Part shown: positions 35,258 to 45,600 of the stretch, one piece after another | How positions within the stretch are numbered: position 1 is the first letter of the stretch | Layout of the letters: each line of letters starts with the position of its first letter | NCBI RefSeq assembly: GCF_947179165.1 | Contig: NC_077237.1 | Location: 62,603,523 to 62,667,522 of the forward strand | Source: Solanum dulcamara | Lineage: Eukaryota; Streptophyta; Magnoliopsida; Solanales; Solanaceae | Length of the DNA stretch: 64,000 nucleotides | Direction of reading: 5' to 3' | The notes under the pieces: model-generated | What the model was told of the DNA's origin: nothing | Seen by the model: the letters and a program-made list of their open reading frames with translations, nothing else | Database searches by the model: none | Position numbers and translations under genes: made by a program

Positions 35258-38200
35258 TGTCATGACCCAACCCCGTAGGCCGCGAATGGGGTCTGACCTG
35301 AACCCTCTGTATACATATCTATCAGTTATAGTCACATCAAATTATAAACATGCAATGCATATAAATCAAGTGTAGTCAAACCGAACTACAACAACATGAT
35401 ACGTACATGAGAACCCCCATAGGTCATAACATACTGTATATATGTAGCCTCTTTCATTTGTATAACCTCATGAAAGGGAATGCAAGCCGATCAAGGTGCC
35501 ATAACATAACAACACATACAATATATCATATACACCCAGCTGAACCAAACTGACATATACAACCCACATATACAAGTCTGCAGACCTCTAAAATATTAAC
35601 GACAACATATGGTGGGACAGGTTCCCCTCCATACCCCTGAATAGATAAAACAATTTTATACATCAGTGGTCAGTATCATAAACAAAGCTCGAATATAATA
35701 GAGCCTCTTCCAGTTGAGCTGCGTGGAATCCTAAGCTAACGGACTCCCAAAACCTATATCTATACCTACAGGCATGAAACGCAGCCCATCAAGAAAAGGG
35801 GACCAGTACGACATATGTACTGGGTATGTAAAACATAACATAATACAACTGGAGGTATATCCAAAATAAAGAAGTAAGGGAACAAATTATCAACTTAAAA
35901 GCCTGTACCTGTACTCTGTGAATTACAAAAGCATGCATGCTCATATCATACCATATAGCCAGTCCTTCCAGGGGTCCGGTGAATCATATTTGTAAAACCA
36001 TCATGGCCCCAGTGCCATCACCACCTTATTACAACACATCATCATATATATACATATGTACCCAGCCCTCTAGTGAGGGAATGGTGAAAATATAGTAAAT
36101 TGTGCACGATTACTATTCCCAGCCCAGGCGCAAAGAAAGAAGTTTTATAGTATATACGAGTAGAGTAGTGAGAAACAAAACACAGTTTAAATCATTAACG
36201 GAGACTCAATAAAGTCATCAAGTGAATCATCCCTAGAGATTAGGGCAGAAGGTATCTGACATATACCCTCTAAATGTCACTAAGGACTACGTAAAAGGGA
36301 GTTTTGGAAATCTTAGACATATATCAGTATGAAATATCTTATAGCAGTCCGAGCATTGGTTATCTCAGAGCTTTTCTTTTTTTTACAAAAAAGAGCTTTG
36401 TTGAATCAATTGTTATACAGTCGTATAGAAGACTCGAGGAGTAGGAGTTTAACTACTTTAAAAGTATTAACATCCAGAAGTAATCAAGTTTATTGAATTC
36501 ATCTTCATAACCTAAGAGTGAAGTTTACCCGAAGCTCTCATCATCCATAGCCTACATCTAAGACATGCCAAAAAGGAAGAGAAAAGATAGGCTTTACATA
36601 CCTATGTCAAAAACATGCCAAGAGAGAGCTTCACATACCTTTTTATGAGTTAGTCTTTATCCCGTTCGTCTCATCATCCTTTAAACCTAAGTAACATAAA
36701 ATCAATTCGATTATTAACAACCCTTTGCTTTACAGCACCTTAGGCTACACATAAGTATTCATAGAACTCAACCCTTCGGTTGCTTTTTTGACTAGTTCTT
36801 TAACTAGTTAAAGAGTTGACGAAAATCGGGCAGCACCTCCCCTATAATGTGCCCTATCCGAATTTCTAATTCCACTCCTAATACCTAAATCCAACCAAAA
36901 AAAACCTGCAACATATGTTTAAGCAGTTCACATCAACAATATACAACATAAACTCCAACCGACTAGTTCGGAGCTACGATAACAAAATAGGGTGTCTAGC
37001 CTTTATTTTGTAGAACCTTTAATTATACAAAATGAGGGGTCATGTGGATTCAACGATAAGAACCCCTACCCATTTTATAACACATTTATTCCCTTCAACA
37101 ACACACCACAACCCTGCAGCAACACCTCACAAGAACAACACTTTATTTCGACGACAATTCAACTATAACGACTCCAACTTAGTTTATTTTGAACGTCAAG
37201 CGTAAATATGATTTTTTCACATTTACAGCCACTTAAACAACATATAATACACTTATTAACAATAACATAAAATCTAAATTGAAATAAAAGGTTTCACCTT
37301 ACCCGAAATTGGCAAAACTCGCCCAAAACTAACTTCGGAAATGCTTCTAACGCAATTTAATCATCGTGGCTGCTTGCTATCCATTTCGTGTTGATTCAAA
37401 CCATAAATTTACATAATTAACACCTTCATAACATTTCCAAACCCTTAAAAATGTGGGAGAAGAGAATCAAGCCATACCTTGTCCAAAACTTGCAAAAACT
37501 AGCTTCGGAAGTTCCCTAACACGCTGAAAAGTAGTGGGCTATTTATGTCCCTTTTTCGCTGCCCCAAAAATGGAATTTTTGTTATTAAACATATTCATAT
37601 CCCCTTAGTATACCTTAAATAATTAATTCACGGAACGAAATTGGGACTTACCTTATTTTTCCTCCTAGGCCGCCACTCTTTTCTCTCCAAACTAGGGTTT
37701 TGCTTTTCTTTTTTTTGAGTGCTGAAGTTTAAGGAACATAACAGCCTCTTAGTCATTAATATACCTATATATGCACCTTTTTAGAAGGTTCCACGTGGTG
37801 GCCCCTCAGGAGTGACATGTGGCAGCCCCCTAGGATGCCACCTAAGCTCATGCGGCCTATCACACACTGCCACATGGCAGTGGGGCCCATCCTCTAAGAA
37901 GGTAGGTGGGTCACCTGCTTGCTTTTCATCTGCTTGCTTTTTATCTACTTGCTTTGCTTTCGTAAGTTCGAAAACTAGTTTTTCTCCCTCTCGTAAGTTC
38001 GTCATCTCGTCTCATTTTAAGAGACTATGTAATCCATGCTACGTAAGATTGGTATGTCCTTATGTAGGTCAAGTGTATAAGACTTCTAAATTAGTATCTT
38101 ACGTAGGTAAATTGAGTCCTACGAATCATTGCTTGGCCTCCAATTTCTTTCGGATTCTTATGATTCTATCTCCAACCTTCTCTACTATGGGGTATCACAT

Positions 38201-38307
38201 TCTCCCTTCCTTAGAGTCGTTTGATTGTGTCAAAGCTTATCCGACTCACATGATACTGCCTAAGGAACTTAAGAGACATTCTGGGTTTAAAAGTGTGGGG
38301 TGTAACA
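35258..38307 (-). repeat. 3' LTR of element E (3,050 bp)
   Basis: On the + strand it runs TGTCATGACCCAACC ... GGGGTGTAACA. On the coding (minus) strand this reads TGTTACACCCC ... TCATGACA. A TATA-like run (minus strand TGCATATATAGG) is at 37,763-37,774. The 177-codon + strand ORF at 37,812-38,345 lies over the promoter-side end of the LTR and is a chance frame, seen also in part in the other LTR copies. Confidence 0.85.
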
Positions 38308-38343
38308 TCCTTCCCCCCTTTAGAACATTCGTCCCCGAATGTT
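38308..38343 (-). other. Polypurine tract and adjacent hairpin of element E
   Basis: On the minus strand an 8 bp perfect stem (AACATTCG, loop GGGA, CGAATGTT; 38,324-38,343) is followed by the purine tract AAAGGGGGGAAGGA (38,308-38,321), which abuts the LTR. The loop fits the GNRA tetraloop pattern. The tract is intact. Confidence 0.85.
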
Positions 38344-38439
38344 AAATAAAACTTGCCTTAAGACTTTATACTATTTGTAGGGAGATTCTTTGCTATTTGC
38401 ATAACACATATTTCCATCCAAGTACTTAATATACGAGTT

Positions 38440-38870
38440 TCAAGAGTTTGGGTTACCTGTAGATATCAGGAATGGGTACGAATACTTATGTTTTTTGTCC
38501 TCTTAAAATTCTCAGGTCATCCCCTTTTCTGGTTTTGGTTTTTCCACAGTATCTTGACGGAAAGCACATCTTTAGTCTACAATCTTCCAGTTTGCCAATC
38601 TAAGATAGCGATAGGTTGTTCCTTGTAGGATTCCATTTCCTGGACATCATTTATGGAACATACCCTGGGTGGCTCGTCAGTATCCTTGCGAAGCATCCCT
38701 ATCTGATGGACTAGGCGTATAGTTTCAAAATAAGGTGGTAAGCTCAACTTACCAGCGACTTTGCCCACCTTACAAGCAACTTGATACATTCCAATATATA
38801 TTGGGCTAAGTTTTCTTTTTTCGCCGAATCTTATTACTCTTTTCCTGGGTGACCTTGTTACAAACACCTA
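38440..38870 (-). pseudogene. Integrase C-terminal / chromodomain-like tail of element E
   Basis: The minus-strand open stretch 38,867-38,577 reads VIRFGEKRKLSPIYIGMYQV, GKVAGKLSLPP, VHQIGMLRKDTDEP and EQPIAILDWQTGRL. After a stop it continues as TKDVLSVKILWKNQ to about 38,500. It matches the end of chromovirus integrases and sits just before the polypurine tract, as expected. Confidence 0.8.
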
Positions 38871-39400
38871 ATCATTAATTTTGAATTCTGATTGTCGGTG
38901 TCGATTATTTGTATATCATTTTTTCGACTCTGGGCTACTAATCCTTAGCTTGATGAATCATGTCGGGGCCTTTTAACTTAGTCTCTCTAACATCGCCCCA
39001 TCCAATAGGGGATTTACACATCTAGCTCTACCAGTCTTGTATGAGGCCATTGGGATGCTAGAGTAGTAGTTATTATGGTGGGTAACTTGATAAGTGATGG
39101 ACAATCATCCCATCTATCTTTGAAGTTAACAACACCATCTCATGACATATCTTCTAGCATTTAAGTGGTACATTTTAGCTTGTTCATTAGTTTTGAGGGT
39201 AAAGTAGTGTACGAAGACTTATCTGTCTTCCTAGTTTCTTCGCAAATTGATCCTCAATAGTTAACTGTAACTTGGGCTATTTCGTCTGGGATAATAGCTA
39301 CGGGGACTCCGTAAGGTCCTAACACTCTTTTACCCTATAATTTTACACCTTCTCGGCTAAGTAGGTAGACTTTGATTGAAGGAGCATAAGGTAATATTGT
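38871..39400 (-). pseudogene. Decayed integrase core of element E
   Basis: Reading the minus strand downward from 39,400: a worn KSTY..AEKV block, then YGVPVAIIPDEIAQVTV (about 39,260-39,315) with the second catalytic D, then MLEDMS and DRWDDCPSLIKL (about 39,085-39,160), and a worn YNN..ASQWPHTR block near 39,040. Frame changes and stops occur throughout. The first catalytic D and the E are not readable. Confidence 0.7.
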
Positions 39401-39813
39401 TAATCCCTAGGTAACATTCCCTTCAAAGTCATCTGTCGACGGAGTGCGAAGTGAGTCTTGTAGCCCTAGTCATATTATGGAATTTTCGACCTCGGGTATT
39501 ACTTCCTGTCTTCCATAAATTACATCAACTGGTACCCTTAGCTTTTGGGTTTAGCTTTTTGCCCTCAGAGTTGGCTGCCAAGTGGTGTCGAAATTTCCTT
39601 GCCCACTGGCCCATATAGCCATTCTGTGGTTTGTCTCTCATTAACTGGTACTATGTTGAAGAACTGTGGCATTCAAGTTCATCGTTAGTTAGCAATTAGC
39701 TAATCCTTCTTGTCTTGCTTAAGTCCATTTTACAATACCCTCAACGTAATGTGTAGTACTCTAGGAACATAATCTCATGTTGTTTCTCCGCCACTAGTTC
39801 AGATTCTTCCATC

Positions 39814-39933
39814 TCGTGCGACCACACCCGCACTATCGCACTAAATTCCATGAGAATTTAGAAGTTAAGCGTGCTTGGGCGAGAGTAATACTGGGATGGG
39901 TGACCTTCGTGGGAAGTCCTCATGTCGCATTTC
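39814..39933 (+). pseudogene. 5S rRNA-like sequence inside element E
   Basis: This 120 bp stretch aligns end to end with plant 5S rRNA. The internal control region is very well kept: GAAGTTAAGCGTGCTTGG and GCGAGAGTA (39,863-39,890, A box and intermediate element), then GGATGGGTGACC (39,895-39,906, C box) and GGGAAGTCCTC. The first 45 bp are more diverged. 5S rRNA is made by RNA polymerase III from exactly these internal elements. It lies on the strand opposite to element E's coding strand. No tandem copy is seen. The 87-codon ORF across it is a shadow. It may be a captured 5S copy or the relic of a Cassandra-type LTR, which carries 5S sequence. Confidence 0.85.
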
Positions 39934-41900
39934 ATTGTAATCCTTGCCATAATGTGCGGGGTACTCAACTTAGCCCAAGATTTATCTTAGCGTCGTCTCA
40001 CCGGTCTTTATGTGTTGCCTTTCCCTTTCCTCTGTTAACTTGCAACCGATATAGGGGTAGATCTTTAGTTCCACTATGACCATGTCCTTTTTTCGTCATT
40101 TTGGTTTAACTCCTCCTATTGTATTCACCCCTTTTTGTACACACCCATTCATTAGAGTTGGCTACCGAGTAGCGCTAAAGTTCATTCATATAGTTACCTT
40201 TAGAGCTACTTTGATTTCTGTCTATACTTAGCTGGCATAGTTTTAAAGGAATTTGACATATACGCTTGCCAATCCTATAGTAACCAGTTAGTCATGTCCG
40301 TCTTATTTAAACTATTTCACAATTTGTCCTTACCCCTACTTGTAACCTTCTTGACACATTCTCGTGTCATTCTTTACCTTTACGAGAATATGAAAGAGTG
40401 CAAGAAATACATTGTCGCACCTCTTTCTATTTCCATATTTACTCCTTGCTCATCTTATCTCCTATCATAGGAGTTTTGCTATTTCTTTTCCTTGGTTATT
40501 TATCTATCGTAATATCGTTTGCGACCAACTCTATAGCCAATATGTGGCTTTTGATCTAGCATGCTGTCATTATCCTTCGTAGTGTCTCTTGAGTTATTCG
40601 ATATCCTTTCATTGGTATATTATTTTGCTTTTATACGTACCCACCTTCTAGTGTTATATCATTCAGGGTCTCGTCAAAACTTCTTAACATTGTCTTACAT
40701 ACCATTCTTACTTCTATCCAATTACTAGTGGCTTCCAAACCTTTCTAACATGGTTCAGCAAGGGATCTTATTACTGTTTAAACATCCTTCTCAAGCATGT
40801 TGCCCCATCAATTGCCTCCATCTTACCCTTGCAGTTCTCTCACTTTCTTCCCCTCTTTAGAGGGTACTTATACTTTTACCTGCTTATACCTTGCTCTATC
40901 TCTCTAGGTCCAATCTCAAATTCACCTGGTTTCCTTCCCAATCTACTTAGTACTGCATTATATCCCCATTTTTCCATACATTTTATAACCTGATTATCCA
41001 TGTACGGAACCTTGGCTAAATCACAAAGCGACTGGAACCTTTCCATACATAGTGCGACATCTCCTCTATTAATTTGTACTTAAGTAATGGGACCCCTGGA
41101 ACAACTCGCCTAAGGCCATATTCTACTTATCCTTATAAAAGTTAATATACACTTGTAGCCAGTCTAAATTTTCTTTTAACTAGGCAACATTTGTATTCCG
41201 ACATTCATTGTCCAAGGTTCTCTTGGAGTAGTAGCTTTCCCAACCTATACCCTTTATTCTTTTGGGGCGAATGGAAGTTGCACCATTTATTCCTTAAGTT
41301 TGCCATGTTTTTCCTTTAAGGGTTCCATTAATTTCGGGGCAACGTTGTGTACACGCATCATTCCTTTATACATTATGCCCCTTGCCCTTACTATGTACCT
41401 AATATAGGCTTTTAACTTAGTCCACCTACCGAGTGCGCCTTACCAGCGGTCTTACTTTATCCCTGTATTGTTGTATCACACCTTTCAATTCATACTTGCC
41501 TATCCCCTTTTTAGTTCATACTCACATTCAATTCCTAACATCTCTTTGAGGTGCTTCTGTCCGAAGCTCTTTCCCCATTTAATCGGTGGAGAACTATAAA
41601 CTGTTATCGTAAACCATTTTCCAACCATTGTTGGAAGAAACTAGAATCTCCTAATCATCACAGTACTTTTTTTAATACTTGACCAACCTGGTTTCCTCCT
41701 GAGTTTATCCTCAAGTTATGAACAACTTATCTAATTTACAATTAGGAGTTGGCGGCTTGGTACTTTCAAAATGAGTGAAGCTCAATTACTGGACATATTA
41801 CCTTTCAACCTAAGCTTCTCATTTTTTCAGCACAATTACGGCCGGAGATACTGTGGCCTGAACTGTACTGCTCAGACAGACTTTTGTTTCTCCATAATAA
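39934..41900 (-). other. Unreadable interior of element E
   Basis: By position this should be the rest of pol and gag on the minus strand, but I cannot read a domain with confidence in any frame. A weak direct duplication (39,568-39,680 against 40,156-40,270, both starting GAGTTGGCT) lies either side of the 5S-like sequence. Confidence 0.4.
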
Positions 41901-42630
41901 ACTTCCCCAAGTAAAAAGGGTATCCCTTATTGACGACATGAAGAGTACCTCTTACAGCTTTAATTTGGCATAATATGGGTACTCGGTATCAATTTCCAAG
42001 ACATGTTATAAAGCTATGTTTTATTCCCTTTTCCTTGTTTTGGGATAATTTTGGTAGAGTTTCCTCTATATTTCTTACTTATCCCAAACCTGCACGCAGA
42101 AAATACCAACAATGCCTCACAGGGACAACACATATATATTCGTATCATATCACAACCGCACAGGGCTTTCAATATCATCTCATATTACAGCCAAGCAGGG
42201 ATTTCAATGTCAATAATAACATAAAAATATTGGACTTACCTCGTATGTACAACTTCAACCTGCATCTGTTGCATTTTCTCGTCTACTTTTCCCTTCAGTT
42301 TCTGACTTTACATTTCAATCACATGTCAATACCTTTCTCAACAGATATCTTTCGTGCCTTTACTTTACTTAGCTGTGTGCTTCGTAACTTCCCACATCGT
42401 CAATTACCTCCTTCTATTGGTGTCGTCCTTCTGTTAAGATCCAAGGTTAGTATAAGGAATTGTCCTATGACTCGGATCTATAGCACGATCTCAGATGTGA
42501 AAGAAAAGTAACATCTTAAATGTCTTGTAGCTTCCTGTTTATAGATGTGGCACGTAACACATCGATAACCAAGACTCTACTAGACACGGTCTGTAGACAA
42601 TCCAAGGACGAACTGCTCTAATACCACTTC
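41901..42630 (-). other. Leader and primer-binding site of element E
   Basis: The minus strand reads GAAGTGGTATTAGAGC at 42,615-42,630; TGGTATTAGAGC (42,615-42,626) is the tRNA-Met-type primer site with one change, 4 bp from the LTR. The leader down to about 41,990 is shared with element E2 (58,480-59,035; e.g. CACAGGG and CGTGCAGG-like blocks). The 178-codon + strand ORF at 41,975-42,511 runs antisense across this leader and I do not regard it as a gene. Confidence 0.75.
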
Positions 42631-45600
42631 TGTCATGACCCAACCCTGTAGGCCGCGACTGGGGTCCGACCTGGACCCTCCATATACATATCTATCAGTT
42701 ATAGTCACATCGATTTATAAACATGCAATGCATATAAATCAAGTGTAGTCAAATCGGACTACAACAACATGATACGTACATGAGAACCCCCATGGGTCAT
42801 AACATACTATATATCTGTAGCCTCTTTCATTTATATCACCTCATGAAAGGGCACACAAGCCGACCAAGCTGCCATAACATAACAACACGTACAATATATC
42901 ATATAGAACCTGCTGAACCAAACTGACATATACAACCCACATATATATGTTTGTAGACCTCTAAAATATTAACGACAATATATGGCGGGATAGGTCCCCC
43001 GTCGTACCTCTGAATAGACAAAACAATTTTATACATCAGTAGTTAGTATCAAAAACTAAGCTCCGACACAATGGAACCTCTTTAAGCTGAGCTATGCAGA
43101 ATCCTAAGCTAACGAACTCCTAAAATTTGTATTTGTACCTGCGGGCATAAAATGCAGCCCCCTGAGAAAAGGGGGTCAGTATGACATATGTACTGAGTAT
43201 GTAAAATGTAACATAATACAACTAGAGGTATATCCAAAATAAAGAAGAAGGGGAACAAATTATCAACTTAGAAGCATGTACCTGTACTCTATGAATTACA
43301 AAAGCATGCATGCTCATATCATACCATATATGTCACGAACCAACCCTGTAGGACGCGACTGGGGTCCGACCTAGACCCCCCGTATACCTAGCTATCAGTT
43401 GTGGTCAAATTGAACTGTAAATAAAATAATATCATGTAACAGTACCCCACTGGGCGATAACATTTTCATAAACCTATAGCCCTTTTTGTTTGTATCACAA
43501 CATGAAAGGGCACGCAAGCCGACAAGGCTGCCATAACATAATAACATATATCATATATCATGTAGACCCAGCTGAATCAAACTAACATACACAACCCACA
43601 TATACATATCGGCAGACCTCTAAAAAGACTAACGACAACATATGGTGGGACAAGGCCCCCTGCCGTACCTTTGAATAGATAAAACAATTCTATACATTAA
43701 TGGTCAGTATCAAAAACTAGGCTCCGATACAATGGAGCCTCCTCTAGCTGAGCTGAGCAGAATCTTAAGCTGACGGACTCCTAAAACCTGTACCTGTACT
43801 TGCGGGCATGAAATACAGCCCCCCAAAGAAAGGAGGCCAGTATGATATATGTACTGAGTATGTAAAACATAACATAATACAACTAGAAGCATATCTGAGA
43901 TAGAGGAACAGGGGATAAGATATGAAATCAGAAACCTGTACCTGTACTTTGTGAATTACAAAAACATACATATTCGAATCATATCATATAGCTGGCCCTT
44001 TCGGGGGTCCGATGAATCACCTCTGTAAAACCATCATGGACCCAGTTCCATCACCACCTTATTACAACACAACATCATAAATATATACATACGTATCCCG
44101 TCCCTCTAGTGAGGGGCTCGGTGGACAATGCAGTAAATTATGCACGATTACTATTCTTGGCCCGGGACTCGGTGAAAGAAGTGCTACAGTATACACGAGT
44201 AGAGTAGTGAGCAACTACATGCAGTTTAAATCATTATTGGAGACTCAATAGAATAAGAAAGTTAAGCTTTTGTTTGAGGAGCCGAATAACGGTGTAGTCA
44301 TCTCGAGTGTCCTCTAAATGCCATTATGGGCTACCTTAAAAGTAATCTCGGGGACCCTAGATATGTATTAACATAGGGCCAAATCATTTATGGAATCAAA
44401 AACACTTAGTCTCGTATAGTCCTTAAGACTTGGAGCCTGTACATTTGGTACCTTTTTAACATGTAGAAGTTTCTAGGGAAATGGTTCAACTACTATCAGA
44501 GTTCGATATTCAAAAGTAAAGAGGAGATGTTAAGAATGGATTTACTCTGGATCTCACATCATATTTAACTTACAACTAAGACATGCCAAAAAAGAAAGAG
44601 AGTAAATCTATATAGTTTGTACTTTCCTCCTTCAGGTGGTCATTATATACATATTTCATACCCGGCCTATCTTGGGGCTCGGTGAACAACTATGGCATCA
44701 TAATCTCATTTTCATACCAAGTACATATCAAGAGAAAGAAAATATAGTTTCCCATACACTACTCTTTAGCACGTAGAAGCCTTAACAGGCAATGCTCAAT
44801 TCTTGCAGGGGTGTCAACACCTAACTGTAGTTAGGGATTATGAGGCGTACCTGGAGTTCTGGGAATGGAATTATCCCCGCATTTCACATGCAATTCACTT
44901 AAGGCTAATACTTGCAAAAAGGAAAGAAAGATAGTTGTACGTACTTATACCAAAACATGCCAAGAGAAAGCTTTACATACCTCGTACGAGTCACTCTTTG
45001 TCACGTTCGCCTTATCGTCCTTTGAACCTATTCAACCTGGAAGTAATACGAATATCAACAACTCTTGACTTTCCAGCACCTTCAGTTGCACCTTAGTAGT
45101 CATGGAATCTATTTCCTTGATTGTTTCCTCGACTAGTTCTTTAATTAGTTAAGGCGTTAAGGAAAATTGGGCAGCACCTCCCCTATAATGTGCCCTATCC
45201 AAATTTCTAATCACACCCCTAATAACTACAGACAACAAATAACAACAACCTACAACATATATACAATCAATTCACACTAGCATTACACAATACAAACCCC
45301 AAACAACTCACTCAAAACTATCAAAACGTGAATTCTGGACAGCTTACTATTTTACCTTGTCGCTTCATTTCGAAGGGGTAATTGAGGGAAATAGGATTTA
45401 TGTCCTCCATTAAAGTTATAGACATGTTTCTTAGGGTTGCATAAAATTTCGAATCACCCCTACATAAATTCTGTACAAAAAGATATGCCCAAAATACCAA
45501 CAGCAGTCCGTGTAAGATTTCCTAAACCAAAATCTGGGCAGTACCTCCTCTACACTTCATCACCTCTTTTCGAGAAGATAAAAGCAAAACTGGATTTTAA

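Noticed and set aside
37812..38345. 177-codon + strand ORF
   Set aside because: It lies over the promoter-side end of the E LTR and the polypurine region, opposite to the coding strand. Partial copies occur in every E-family LTR (46,345, 48,599, 62,073). The translation shows no domain.
39814..39933. Functional 5S rRNA gene
   Set aside because: The first third is diverged, there is only one copy, no tandem array and no T-run terminator at the 3' end. I call it a pseudogene-like copy.
39816..40079. 87-codon ORF
   Set aside because: It covers the 5S rRNA-like sequence, which explains the conservation. No protein similarity seen.
41975..42511. 178-codon + strand ORF
   Set aside because: Antisense to the untranslated leader of element E. 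It is not kept in the homologous leader of E2.
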